Shown here: one piece after another, positions 1 to 10,786 of the stretch
Position numbering within the stretch: the stretch's first letter is position 1
Layout: the number at the start of each line of letters is the position of its first letter
Source: Galerina marginata
Lineage: Eukaryota; Basidiomycota; Agaricomycetes; Agaricales; Galerinaceae
Direction: 5' to 3'
DNA: 64,000 nucleotides
Assembly: GCA_023014335.1 (NCBI GenBank)
Contig: JAECYW010000005.1
Span: 1,674,001-1,738,000, forward strand
Translations under genes and position numbers: made by a program
The notes under the pieces: generated by a model
Told to the model about the DNA's origin: nothing
The model's database searches: none
What the model saw: only the letters and a program-made list of their open reading frames with translations

Positions 1-500
1 TCTGCTTTCGCAATTTGAAATAGCATGCCCCTCGAAGAGACTCTCGAAACCTTCAAGTACTTTATCACCGAAGCTGACAAACTTGGTTTGGCGTACATTA
101 CCCTTGTACGGTATTCCGAGCTTTTAGATGTCGTATACGACGGTACGTTGGCTCTTCGGAATGTTAGTCCCTGACCCATGTATCCTCATGCGATCCTCTC
201 CCAGGCATCTCACGCGCAACGAAGCACGACATCGTCGCAACGTACCGTCCTTTCATCCACAACACAAAGGTAATCGTCAACGCTGGAGTCTTACCCGCGG
301 AAGGCGCCGAGCTCGTTGCCTCCGGGCAGGCCGATGCCATAAGCATAGGATTTAACTGGATTACCCATCCCGATCTCGCCAGGCGGGTCGAACATGGCAA
401 ACCCTTGGATAATGCCCCAGATTTCCCTCATCTCCAGACCAACAAGGACTCGGGTGATTGGAGTACTGGTTACACAGATTATCTTACCGCCGTTTACTAG
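1..500 (+). CDS. Old Yellow Enzyme family NADH:flavin oxidoreductase, 3' part only (OYE copy 1)
   Basis: This is the C-terminal third of an FMN-dependent ene-reductase that reduces activated C=C bonds with NAD(P)H. The gene is cut by the window start. Two exons are visible, 24-142 and 205-500, each bounded by GT-AG introns, and the frame ends at TAG 498-500. The translation matches the end of the OYE TIM barrel: a LGLAYITLVRY strand, the RATKHD turn, then GAELVASGQAD, the FNWITHPDLA segment and a GYTDYLTAVY end. The two exon lengths (119 and 296 nt) are exactly those of the last two exons of the complete copy downstream, so the pair is a tandem duplication. The upstream exons, with the FMN and active-site His/Asn region, lie outside the window, so intactness cannot be judged. 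Confidence 0.93.
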
Positions 501-900
501 ACTTAAATTTTGGAAAGCTTGTAGCCGTAAACTTTTAGTTACTGTATCCTTACTCGAGCATCGTGGTTAATTGCAAATATAATTTTCGTCTGTTATTACC
601 TGGCTTGCACTTCAACGACTTCAACTAAAGTCAGAAGTTGTTTCCAACCTCCAGCGGAAATGATGGTTAAAACCTCTTGGACGAATAGTATAATATTTGA
701 CATCAATGAATACACTCCCAGTCAGCGTCTAACCGTCAGTGATCGAGAGCCCGCGGCACTCCGCTTTTGGAAATTCTGGCCAAAAACAGTTAGGAAATTA
801 CGAGACTACGTCAAGGGTGTACCAATGTCTCAGTGTCTGGAGATTACTATTCATTCTCTGCGCCAGCTTTCAATCTGAATCCTTCACTCTACCTCGAACC
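501..900. other. Intergenic spacer between the tandem OYE genes
   Basis: This 400-bp stretch holds the 3' flank of OYE copy 1 and the presumed promoter of copy 2. I see no gene and no clear TATA element. Small open frames here do not resemble known proteins. Confidence 0.6.
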
Positions 901-2447
901 ATGTCTACCCTCCTCAGCCCTCTCAAGATCGGTGATACCACCATCAAAAACCGTATCACCATGTCGGCTCTTACTAGGAATCGCGCCGTGGATACCTACC
1001 CGACGGATCTCATGAAGGAGTATTACGTCCAACGCGTAAATGGCGGTGCTGGTTTAATTGTCAGCGAGGGTATATTGGTAACACATCAAGGGTATGTCAA
1101 AATTTCTATGTCTTATTTCAGAACCCTTTAACCGGTACTCTAGCACCGAGTGGCCAAATGCACCTGGTATCTGGGATGACAAGCATGTTGAGGGCTGGAA
1201 GAATATCACCGACGCTGTCCACGCTGCTGGAGGCAAGATGTTCGCCCAGCTGTGGCACGGTAAGAACCTTGTGCATCCCCCACAGACAGGCTCCTAATCT
1301 ACTGCATACCTCAACATTCCTGGACGCAGTTGGCAGAGCAGCTCACCCCGACGCTCCTCAACAAAAGTTGTCCGGAGAAGTACGCTGGCATTTTGGTTTA
1401 TAAATTTTTTATCCAACATCAACACCGTTTTTATAGCCTGTATGGGCACCTTCAGCGATCAGCGCGAGAGGTGGTAAATTCCGCACCATCCCGGGCGTTC
1501 CGGGTTATGTCACGGTACGATTTTATGCTGTCGTCTTGAAATCCTTCAATTAAATACTCTCATTAGCCCACTGCGATCGACGACCCATGGAAACTTGTTG
1601 CTCAATTCAAACACGCCGCCATAAACGCCAAGAAAGCGGGCTTCGATGGTGTTGAACGTAGGTCGAATTCACAACCCACTCATCAGCCTTTTAGTCTTTT
1701 ATAATCCCCCGTGCAGTCCATGGCGCCAACGGATACATCATTGCCCAATTTCTCGACAATACCGCTAACCATCGCACCGACCAATGGGGCGGGAGCAAAG
1801 AGAACCGCTCTCGCTTGGGCCTCGAAGTTCTCAAAGTCCTCATTGAGGTATTCGGAAAGAACGTTGCAGTAAAGCTTAGCCCTGCCGGAGGATACAATGA
1901 CGTCGGGTAAGGTCGTTTCTTTCAAAGATATTCAAGGCTGGTCGCTCATCGTTCTGGTCTTCCAAACAGGATGTCCCTCGAAGACACCTACGATACATAC
2001 AACTATTTCATATCTGAAGTGGATAAGCTTGGTCTGGCTTATATCACCCTCATGCGATACACAGTGGCATTCGATGTCGTTTACGATGGTACGCCCAATC
2101 TTTAGAATATTATCCGTAACCCAAGGATCCCCATATTGTTATCCCTTACAGGCGTCCCACGCGCAACTAAACACGACGTAATTGCATCTTACCGTCCTTT
2201 AATCAGCAACACCAAGTTATTGGTCAACGCAAGCGTCTTACCCGAGGAAGGCGCCGAACTCGTCGCCTCCGGGCAGGTTGACGCTATTAGCATTGGGCTC
2301 AACTGGATCACTCACCCAGATTTAACGAAGCGCGTTGAATATGGAAAGCCCTTGGATAATGTTCCAGATGTCCGCCACTTCCAAACTAACAAAAACTCCA
2401 GCGATTGGAGTACGGGATACACAGATTATCCGACTGCAGTTTACTAG
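901..2447 (+). CDS. Old Yellow Enzyme family NADH:flavin oxidoreductase (OYE copy 2)
   Basis: A complete FMN-dependent ene-reductase of 376 residues. Eight exons splice in frame: 901-1091, 1144-1259, 1330-1379, 1437-1514, 1567-1657, 1717-1906, 1970-2088 and 2152-2447. The protein starts MSTLLSPLKIGDTTIKNR, the usual N-terminal barrel entry of the family. It carries THQGTEWPNAPGIW, FAQLWHVGRAAHPDA, the SAISARGGKFR loop, the active-site LHGANGY motif with the His/Asn pair that binds the substrate carbonyl or nitro group, and the phosphate-binding region near SIGLNWITHPDL. Length is normal for fungal OYEs (about 370-400). No signal peptide is seen, so it is probably cytosolic. Known family roles include reduction of alpha,beta-unsaturated carbonyls and nitro compounds; the substrate here is unknown. 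Confidence 0.95.
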
Positions 2448-2527
2448 AGACAAAATATATAGTAAAGATCCATATTAGCATTTAAGGAGCGAAATAAAAG
2501 GATGACAATTGGACCTCCCCGGTAATA

Positions 2528-2551
2528 CACTCCTTCCTTCCTTCCTTCCTT
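2528..2551. repeat. TTCC tetranucleotide microsatellite
   Basis: A short run of repeated TTCC/CTTC units lies in the 110-bp gap between the converging ends of OYE copy 2 and the HAD gene. It is probably a simple-sequence repeat in 3' UTR DNA. Confidence 0.7.
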
Positions 2552-2556
2552 CCCCC

Positions 2557-3690
2557 TTATACCGCTTTCATTAAGCCAGAATCGGAGTGGACTAATGCCA
2601 GTTCCTTGTCCACTGCATCTGCCATTTCACCAAGCGTCTCAAACCTCCATGTCCACTTCTCCGGCGTGCCAGACCCCTCGGGATCCTCGTTGCACGTAAC
2701 CGCGCTCTGCCTATCAATCCACACACTGCGCATCCCCAGCCGATGTGTAGCGACGTGGTCATGAGTGATACTCTGCGCGACTGAAAGCGCTTTATCCTTC
2801 ACCGCCTCGCCTTCCCCAAGCTGTAGCTCACCAAACAGTTCTGGATGAGTGTTCGCGTATTCCAGTGCCGCGAGAAAACCGCCCAGCGCGGGTTTGTAGC
2901 ACCCCGTATCCTGCGCTGTTAATATTAAAGTGAAAGGCGACTTGGATTTTGACCCGTTTGCTCTAGCTGCTTGAGGATGCCAGTATCTATTCGGGTTGGG
3001 CTCGGGGTAGGTGTACAGACTGAGGTCAGAGGTGCCGGTGGCCCAGCTAGGGCCTTCTGAGAGGAGAGCGTGGGTGTGGCGGAATGAGTGCCGGTCGACG
3101 TTGGAGAGGACGACAAGCTTGAAGTGCTTGGAGAGGCGGTGGAGGGCAGCGCAGGTGTCTGGGAAGATGGGCCAGTTTTGGATGGAGGCGCCGAAGGCTT
3201 TGTGTTCGTCGTGATTTTGGCTTTGGGCAGAGGATGATGTCGCTCCGTTGGTACTGGTGCTGGTGCTGGCGTCGGCGTTGGAAGCTGTGGGTACGGAGCG
3301 AGGATCTCCGGCGAGAGTGGACCCGGATGGTTGAGCATTTTCTTCGTCATCCACGTTGGAAAGAGCTTTGAGCCTCTCTTCGAGCACCTCGTGAACTTTC
3401 GCTAGGAGATCACTGTATAACATCTCTGGAAACTGCGTCTGCAGGTCGGTCTCCACAGACATGAACGCTGTCAAGGCATCTTTACGCGACCAGCTTTTCG
3501 ATGCAGGGTATCTGCTGAGAAGGGGCTGCAGGGCGTTGAATATACCCGATTCCCAATCCTAGGTTTCCAGAAAGTTATGATTTTAGTCCAAGATCAAGTC
3601 TAGGAGAAGAGCGGGGCATACTGCGAGTGTCCCGTATACGTCGAAGATGAGAATCTTGTGGTCGGTTAGTTTCTTTGTTGGGGTGGACAT
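2557..3690 (-). CDS. HAD-superfamily hydrolase, 2-haloacid dehalogenase-like
   Basis: A 356-residue protein from two exons, 3690-3622 and 3558-2557. It starts MSTPTKKL and immediately shows HAD motif I, FDVYGTL, whose first Asp is the catalytic nucleophile. The intron splits the segment just after this motif and the next exon begins DWESGIFNAL, as in type II haloacid dehalogenase-like proteins. Motif II is VVLSNVDR, the motif III Lys lies in TGCYKPALGGF, and the motif IV region is around ITHDHVATHRLGM with SVWIDR following. A Ser/Thr/Ala-rich, low-complexity insertion of about 45-50 residues sits in the cap region before AFGASIQNWPIFPDT and explains the long length (relatives are about 230-290). 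The substrate cannot be predicted; many fungal members are phosphatases or uncharacterised. Confidence 0.88.
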
Positions 3691-4015
3691 GAGGATGTTT
3701 GATATACTGTCTTGGAAGTTGAGTTTACAGTCGTAATTTGAAGTGTGGGGTACTTGTATATCGAGGTCGGCTCCGATGACGTTCTCGTTTATGACTCGCG
3801 ACAAAAATATACTCCTTTTCCTTCGGAGGTTATGAATCGAATACCTATGTGTAAGGTTCGAGTGGTGTTCAGATTCTGTGTTTTGAAGTTATAAACGCGA
3901 CGATGCTGATGACTGAAAGAAAGAAAGGAAGTGATAGATGACATGATGACATCAGTTATGCATTTTGCTGTATCAACGTAAAGATGAACGCGTGATTTGC
4001 ACAACTCCTTTACTT
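3691..4015. other. Spacer between HAD gene and SRPK-like gene
   Basis: A 325-bp gap between two minus-strand genes, presumably the promoter of the HAD gene and the 3' flank of the kinase. It is AT-rich near 3860-3990 and holds no supported gene. Confidence 0.5.
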
Positions 4016-5300
4016 TTACTTCTCTTCCAAGCATGCAAGTTCTCTAACTAGATCGCGTGCAGTCAGTCGATTCTGCGGCTCGTACACAAATATCCCTGCC
4101 AACACTTTCTCAAAAGCTCGTCTCTGGTCTGGTGGAAGATAAAACTCCGTGATGCGACTACTCAGTGGCTCTGTGGTCCTGTTCGCTTTGGTATCACCTA
4201 TCCGATTTCCGGCCTCGTCAAAATATTTAGAACGCGCTTCCCAGCGAGTCCACCACCTGTCCGGAAGCCTGCCCAGGAGGCGCACCATCTCGGATACAAC
4301 TTCGTCCTTGCCGCACCCAGGCGCTCCAGGTATCATTGTCAGGCCCTCCGTCCCGCCCCCGGTCAAGATTTGATGCATCGTATTGCCCAGCGCCCACATG
4401 TCCGATGCGGGGCTTACCAGCTCGTCGAAAATGACTTCGGGGGCGGCGTGCACGTTTGGACAGTTCAGATTGCGTTTTGCGCCGCTTGAGCTTGCAGGGT
4501 CATGGATAGAGGCTTCGCTGAAGTCGCAGATCTTGAGCTGCACCAGCGACGGGGTTTCGAAGATGGTTTCGAGGACAGGAGAGTAGTCCAGCGAGTAGAC
4601 CACGTAACGTGGTACATGCGGGGCGCTGTACGGCGGACTGGCGCCTTGGCAGAGGCGGAGAGGAGTTGTTTCTGGCGTGCCGAAGTATTTTTTTATGTTT
4701 TCCTGAGACTCGAGCAAGGACGAGTGGTATAATAGGTTTCCTAAATGTAGGTCTTGAAAACAGTAAGAAGTCTTTCAAGCTGAGGTATGGTTACAACCTA
4801 CCCCCGTGGACGATGTTACAAGAGTGGAGATACTCCACTCCTTGGGCAAGTTGCGGTAGAAGCGCCCGTGCACTCTCGGGCGGGAGCTCGCCAAACGAAT
4901 CTATTGCGTCGAGGTACGTCGAAAGGCTGGGCCCTGAGACCTCCGTGACGACACACAGATGCGTGCCATTTGGTCCTCCGTGGATAAAAGAGTCGAGGAA
5001 CCGTAAGACGAAGCGCTTGCCTGCCCCGGATCCAGTGGTCGAGCGACGGAGAACATCAAGCTCAGTGCCGGAGGAGTACTTGGATGCGTCCGCGCTGAGG
5101 ATCTTCAACGACGCGTATACATTCTGGATCTCGTCGCGGACGAGCCAGACAGTAGAGTAGGTGCCATATCCGAGCTTGTTCACGACGGTGTATCGCTCGT
5201 CGTGAAATTTGTCGCCTAGATGCACAGGGTGGTAGCCTCCTGGCTGATAGTTGATGTAGCGCTCAAGTCCAGCGTCCTGTATGTAAGGGTCTCGGCTCAT
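4016..5300 (-). CDS. SRPK-like serine/threonine protein kinase
   Basis: A 411-residue kinase of the fungal SRPK-like type, from two exons, 5300-4802 and 4752-4016. The N-terminus reads YQPGGYHPVHLGD, a signature that precedes the kinase domain in SR-protein kinases. The Gly-rich loop is LGYGTYSTVWL and the VAIK-type Lys is in SLKIL. After splicing, the catalytic loop is HGDLHLGN (Asp and Asn present); the Asp codon GAC is itself split by the intron. The magnesium-binding segment is ICDFSEAS, so the Asp is kept but the Gly of DFG is Ser. An APE-like APEVIFDE, SDMWALG and a final NRLTARDLV complete the fold. In frame with ATG 5300 there is no earlier ATG; the frame extends upstream only through a TTG. 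SRPKs phosphorylate RS-rich splicing factors; expanded fungal families have mostly unknown targets. Confidence 0.9.
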
Positions 5301-5823
5301 TGCTTGGACAAGAAGAGTAGCGTCGCAGGAAGTGGCTGCGTAAAGGAGGCAAAACGGTCGGGACTTTGAGGTACCCAAAGTGCCAGCTGTCTATCTTGAG
5401 GAGATGTGATGCATGTGTGTCACAAGATGCTGTCTAAGTAGAATGGTTTTCACCGCGTATTTCATCTCATCAAACAGAGTTATATTCTTCAAGGTACAAA
5501 GAATGGGCTATAGTGTTTTGTGGAAGAGGGAGGATTGAGTGGAGGAAGCGTGTGAACATTGCGGACCTGATTTCTCTTTTTGCGGACGAACAACCACTCT
5601 TTTCCACCCATCCATCTCGCAAAAACTCTCCTCGCCGCCTGCCAGCTCTTGACAGCCCTCGGAATCAGCATTCCAGCCACCGTTGATCGCACAAATCACA
5701 AAACTCCAGAGAACCCCTCAGCATTCACACTGAAAGCCCCGTTTTCGAGCAGCCTGCCACAAGCCACGTCGTTTAGAACCCTCAAACCCCTGACCTTTCG
5801 CCGATAGACTAGTTCAAGCAAGC
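5301..5823. other. Divergent promoter region between SRPK-like kinase and DHH1
   Basis: A 523-bp gap between two divergently transcribed genes. It contains pyrimidine-rich stretches just before the DHH1 start, as is common for constitutively expressed fungal genes. I see no additional gene. Confidence 0.5.
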
Positions 5824-7498
5824 ATGTCCCAAACAGCCACTTCTTCTTCATCCACGTGAGCCAATTCCAACTTGAGCTTATCTACTAAAAAAAACTCACG
5901 AGGAAAACCAAAACTCCATCCAGACCAGCAAGCAATGATTCGTCTTGGAAAACAGGTCTCCGACCTCCCCCAAAAGACATCCGCCCCCAGACGGGGGATG
6001 TAACAGCGACCAAGGGCCTCGAGTTCGAGGACATGTTCCTCAACCGTGAGCTCCTCATGGGCATCTTCGAGGCCGGCTTCGAGAAGCCATCCCCCATCCA
6101 GGAAGAGGCCATCCCCATCGCCCTCGCCAAACGCGATATTCTCGCCCGCGCGAAGAACGGGACCGGAAAGACGGCCGCGTTCGTCATCCCCTCCCTCCAG
6201 CAGATCGATTTGACCAGGCCCAAGATCCAGGCGCTTCTCCTGGTCCCCACTCGTGAGCTCGCGCTGCAGACCTCTCAGGTCTGCAAAATTCTTGGAAAAC
6301 ACATGGGCTTGCAGGTTATGGTTACTACCGGCGGCACCACGCTCAAAGACGATATTCTGCGTTTGTCGGAGATGGTGCATGTTCTTGTTGGAACCCCCGG
6401 CCGTATCTTGGACTTGGCTGGCAAAGGTGTTGCCGACCTCAGCGAGTGCCCGGTCTTCGTTATGGACGAGGCTGATAAACTTCTTTCGCCCGAATTCGCA
6501 CCCGTTATGGAGCAATTGCTTTCGTTCCTCCCTACTGATCGCCAAGTGATGTTGTTCAGCGCTACTTTCCCTATGATTGTCAAAGACTTCAAGGTACGCG
6601 TTTTTATGTTTATGTCTTCTCTTTGCTGATTTTTTTTTTCAGGAAAAACACATGAGATCTCCCTACGAGATCAATCTTATGGACGAGCTTACTCTCCGCG
6701 GTGTCACCCAATACTACGCCTACGTCGAAGAGCGACAAAAGGTCCACTGCCTCAATACCCTCTTCTCCAAGGTACAGATCGCGTCTCTCTAATTCCAAAA
6801 CGCAAACAACTTACCTCGTTAAAACCCAGCTTCAAATCAACCAGTCCATTATCTTCTGCAATTCCACCAACCGCGTCGAGCTGCTCGCCAAAAAAGTGAC
6901 CGAGCTCGGCTACTCCTGTTTCTACTCGCACGCGAAAATGCTGCAGTCGCACCGCAACCGCGTGTTCCACGACTTCCGCGGCGGTGTATGCCGTAACCTC
7001 GTCTGCTCGGACCTCCTCACGCGTGGCATTGACATCCAGGCCGTCAATGTCGTCATCAACTTTGACTTCCCCAAGAACAGCGAGACGTACCTCCATCGTA
7101 TCGGCCGTTCAGGGCGTTTTGGACACTTGGGTCTGGCGATTAACCTTGTCACGTATGAAGACAGGTTCAACTTGTATAAGATCGAGCAGGAGCTTGGGAC
7201 GGAGATTCAGCCTATTCCGCAGACGATTGATAGAGGGCTGTATGTTGCTCCCAGTGGTGGAGAAGAGACCCAGGTTCAAAGGCCGGCCCAGCAGCCAATG
7301 CAGCAGGGGCAACAGCAACAGCAGCAGCAGCAGCAGCAGAGACCACAAGCTGCGGCCCCCGCTCCGAGGAATGGCCAGCATCCACAACAACCCCAGATTT
7401 TGCAGCAGCAACAACAACCAGTGAGGCAGAATGGAGCGCCACCTCAGCAGCCCAGAGGCCAGCCGTCGTACCGTGGAGGTGTCCCTGCTGCTCGATGA
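5824..7498 (+). CDS. DHH1: ATP-dependent DEAD-box RNA helicase DHH1 (DDX6 family)
   Basis: This helicase acts in cytoplasmic mRNA decapping and translational repression (P-bodies). Four exons, 5824-5855, 5924-6593, 6643-6771 and 6830-7498, give 499 residues. The DDX6 hallmark sequence [12 protein letters not shown] precedes the Q motif region ([16 protein letters not shown]). Motif I is [10 protein letters not shown], Ia [50 protein letters not shown] and [12 protein letters not shown]. The core is nearly identical to that of other eukaryotes. The C-terminal tail of about 80 residues is rich in Gln, Pro and Ala, with a CAG/CAA poly-Gln run near 7310-7340; such tails promote phase separation in yeast Dhh1. 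The first exon has only 32 coding bases. ATG 5824 gives the short Ser/Thr-rich N-terminus. Confidence 0.96.
7305..7345 (+). repeat. CAG/CAA repeat encoding poly-Gln in DHH1
   Basis: A run of CAA and CAG codons encodes about a dozen consecutive Gln residues in the DHH1 C-terminal tail. A second shorter Gln run follows near 7400-7420. The mixed codons suggest amino-acid-level selection rather than a pure slippage repeat. Confidence 0.85.
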
Positions 7499-8804
7499 GC
7501 TGTCACCGAGCTTGGGTGGGAGAGGAGGCTGGAGAAGTCGGGTGGAGAGTAGGAAGAATCCGAGAACAACAATTGTTCACTGCTGAGGAGAGGAGAGGAA
7601 GAGGAGAGAGGAGTGCCGCCAGGGGCTGGTAGAAGATACAGGGCGGCGGAGAGCAGGAGCAGTGGGTCAAATTGCAAGACCGACTAGACTCTCACTTTAT
7701 TTTATTTTTTCATCATGTCTGGCATTTTTTGCGCCATCCGCAACATCCACCACACCCACCCACCTATCCACGATATCGATATTGTCGCCACGAAATTTTC
7801 CTTGACTGTGCCCATCGTTTCATTGTCGTCGTAATCATAACATATTCGCCATTATCCTTCGCCATTAACATCGTCAATGTCCGTCCATCCATTATCGCCA
7901 CCATCTCCTCCCATAGTGCGTTCTTCACGCAAGAAGAGTAGATATCCACACACCTACATACCCCACCTCTACTCCCCACCTCTATCGCGAATTTATATCC
8001 TCGCGTTTTTCTCTTGTCTCTGACCCACAACGAGCATTACAACTCATCACCATCATCATCATCAAGATTGTCTCCTCGCCATATATCTCCCAAGGCTTCT
8101 GCTGCGGCCATAAATTCCCTCAGCATCCTTGACCAACCCTCTTCTATCCCATCCATCCATCCACCCCGTCGTTCCAACTCCATTCTGTCATTCACTCGTC
8201 CGCCTCATCTCATCCAGTCCAACTCAACGAGCCCCATCCATTCAAATTCTATTACCTCCGTCTCATGCCGTACTTTAAGGCCGTCTGATTGTCCATTGTA
8301 TTCGTATTCGTATTCCCCTCTCTGACTGATGCGTTCTTTTTTCGCTATAGCAAGTAATTGCGTAACTGTGTGGTGGTTGTGTGCTAGTGGTTGTGGGAGT
8401 GTGGTTGGTTGGTTGGTTGTTGTCGGTGGAAGGAAGGGCAAGGACGGTGGAGATGCATATGCATATCGTGTTGTTGAAGGTGTGTTGGAGTTGTCTTGAG
8501 GAGACGTACGAGAGTCATTGTTGGATTTGGGTCCTTGTCTCCGTTGACCTAATCTTGTCGACTTTGTGTGTTTGTTACTGGTACACAAATTCGATTCTTG
8601 CCGTCTCATTAACCCAGACGTGCTGAATGCAAGAACGAGTGAAGTGATAACTGAAGGGTCTCTCAATCTATTTTCGGACCGAACCCATTTGTTCCTTCCC
8701 CTCACCGCTTTCCAAACTCTGAGTTATCTACAACGGCTGCCTAGGTCTGCAACCTCTAAGAATCAAGGTTATCCGAAAACTTGCGGGTGTCTTGCTACCC
8801 AACC
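7499..8804. other. Long spacer between DHH1 and thymidylate kinase
   Basis: A 1.3-kb stretch between two plus-strand genes. It contains CT-rich sequence, a CAT/ATC repeat around 8045-8065 and a GGTT repeat near 8400-8415, so probably the DHH1 3' UTR plus the promoter and 5' leader of the kinase. Open frames of 80-170 codons here are low-complexity and do not resemble proteins. Confidence 0.5.
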
Positions 8805-9631
8805 ATGTCTTCTAACCACCGCGCGCCTTTTATCGTTATCGAAGGACTGGACCGATCCGGCAAAACAACGCAAAGCTCCAGACTGCATACGCGCCTGAAA
8901 GAAAGTGGCGCTGACGCCAAGCTCGTCAAGTTTCCAGGTGCGTGCCTCCTGCGGGTTGCTTTCAAGAGGTCTGCGTACAACTGAGCTGAACGGACAGACA
9001 GAACGACTGCCATCGGACAAATGATTGATTCCTATTTACGTTCAGCCTCAGAACTGGATGACCGTGCTGTTCATCTGCTCTTTTCTGCCAACCGTTGGGA
9101 GCTTGCGTGCGTCTATCTCTATCTCGTTATATCGTTATACCGAACATATTATGAACACCTGCACCTGGGCGATTGAACAGATCCACGATCGAAAGTCTCC
9201 TGCTCGCGGGGACGCCTGTCATCTGCGACCGATACGCCTTCTCCGGCATCGCGTTCTCCGCGTCCAAAGTCACCTCAGCCGGCGACCCGCTCCTCCCGTT
9301 CGAGTGGTGTCGCAGCCCAGACGTCGGCCTTCCCGCACCCGACCTCGTGCTGTTCTTCGATATCACACCGGAAAAGGCGAAGGAGCGCGGCGGGTATGGG
9401 GACGAGCGGTACGAGAAGGAGGAGATGCAGTTGCGCGTGCGCAGGTTCTTCCATCGGATTGGTGAGGAGATGATTGAGAATAAGAGGGATACTGAGGTGG
9501 GGGGTACTCGGTGGGTGTCTATCGATGCAGGAAGGGAAAGAGGGGAGGTGGAACGAGATGTGTGGAGACTTGTTGAGCCTCTTATAAAAGAAGGCGTTGA
9601 CGCTCCAGTGGGGAAGCTCTGGACGCCGTAA
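8805..9631 (+). CDS. CDC8: Thymidylate kinase (dTMP kinase)
   Basis: It phosphorylates dTMP to dTDP, essential for DNA synthesis. Three exons, 8805-8937, 8998-9106 and 9181-9631, give 230 residues, the normal size. The P-loop is EGLDRSGKTTQ. The DR-containing segment after the first intron (DRTTAIGQMIDSYL) binds dTMP. Next come the helix HLLFSANRWE and the DRY-type motif CDRYAFSG. The lid region is around KAKERGGYGDERYE. The phase of each junction was confirmed by the continuous family signature across it. Cytosolic and nuclear; S-phase regulated in yeast, but no MCB-like site was searched exhaustively here. Confidence 0.95.
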
Positions 9632-9855
9632 TCCAAGGAATGTTCGCGATATAGTAAAGGCAAGGAGCGGACGACAAAGCAGCTCAACTAATCGAGCAAG
9701 TTGTCGCGAGGAGAGGACAATAGAAATACAGAACATGGCTGTTGAAATTTGGACAAGTCTGTTGGAAATTCTGTCAATAGTCTAGTTCAAATTAACCGCT
9801 GGTTCAAGCGCTGGGGCGATCGACGAAATAAATAATGATTATATTAGATACCGAT

Positions 9856-10679
9856 CTAAATTTTTCCAATGAACAGATTTTTTGACATCTCCCGAGCGGA
9901 TATGCGTATGGTATTATAGAGAGTGGGTATATCAAGAGTTGAGGTCAGGGTATCAGCAAATCCGAAGGGTAGCATCAACGGGATCCAGCCTACAGATGGC
10001 ATATAAGCAAAACAAAAATTAATCGTCGACGGCGTACATACCTCTTGCGTATTCCATTGCCCAGCAACCCTCGTGCATTTTATATTGCTTCGCCACACCG
10101 CGGGGCATAAGATGGACCATGCCAGGAGTATACCTCTCCATCTCGAGCTGACCAGGAGCGAACGCCCATTGCTCCCCGACAAGAATATGGAAATAATCAT
10201 CAGCGGTGTGGATTCCACTGTGTCCTTCCGTGCCCAGTGGTGTGCCAAAAATTATTAGGTACTCTGTGATGCTCGCGTGAATGATGTACATGGCGCCCAT
10301 GGCGCCACCAGCGTTGTTGAACACCCACTCTTTCGAGTTGGTGTTCAGCCGAATTTGGTTGGAGGGGTATGTCTCTGTAAGGTTCGCTACTATATGGTTG
10401 ATCATGCCGGCTGTGTCATTTGGCGAGGCGGCAATGGCTGATTGCGCGAGTTCGTGCAGGTGACCAGGGTCAAGGACATACCAACGGTCCTGTAGCAGAA
10501 TTTTGATAAGAGAAACATATCTTACATCGACATAACTGTGTTGCACACACCTTGATTGTATCAAGCCATGCGAATGTAGCGGCAAGCACGCTGAAGAACC
10601 CCAGTCTCTTGACCCAAGTCAACAGTGAATTTTGGGACGACTCTGTCTTTGTTTTCGTAGTTTTTTTGCCGACCGCCAT
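9856..10679 (-). CDS. ERG2: C-8 sterol isomerase (ERG2 / sigma-1 receptor family)
   Basis: Converts fecosterol to episterol in ergosterol synthesis, in the ER membrane; it is the target of morpholine fungicides. Three exons, 10679-10551, 10489-10042 and 9989-9856, give 236 residues. An N-terminal membrane helix lies around LGFFSVLAATFAWL. The family core follows: WYVLDPGHLHELA, EWVFNNAGGAMGAMYI, ASITEYLIIFGTPLGTEGHSG, the cupin-like ADDYFHILVGEQWAF, MVHLMPRGVAKQY and the C-terminal GWIPLMLPFGFADTLTSTLD helix region. The conserved His and acidic residues of the EGHSG and DDYF motifs are present. ATG 10677-10679 is the only good start. It shares a 211-bp divergent promoter with SDHAF2 that carries a possible sterol-response element. 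Confidence 0.95.
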
Positions 10680-10773
10680 GGGAGAGAGCTTTTACGCGTC
10701 CGGAATGCAAGAAATGGTGTGAACAAGGATGGACAGAGTTCAAAAGCAAGCCAAGTCGTTCCACAAAATAAAT

Positions 10774-10786
10774 ATCACCACGTGAT
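10774..10786. promoter_or_regulatory. SRE/E-box-like site in the ERG2-SDHAF2 divergent promoter
   Basis: The sequence ATCACCACGTGAT combines a CACGTG E-box (10779-10784) with ATCACCAC, which resembles fungal SREBP (Sre1/SrbA) sites. It lies about 95 bp upstream of the ERG2 start codon. SREBP control of ergosterol genes is established in other fungi; binding here is inference from sequence only. Confidence 0.4.

Noticed and set aside
4791..5378. Longer kinase N-terminus beginning upstream of ATG 5300
   Set aside because: The upstream initiator is TTG, not ATG, and the extra residues do not resemble the family; ATG 5298-5300 fits.
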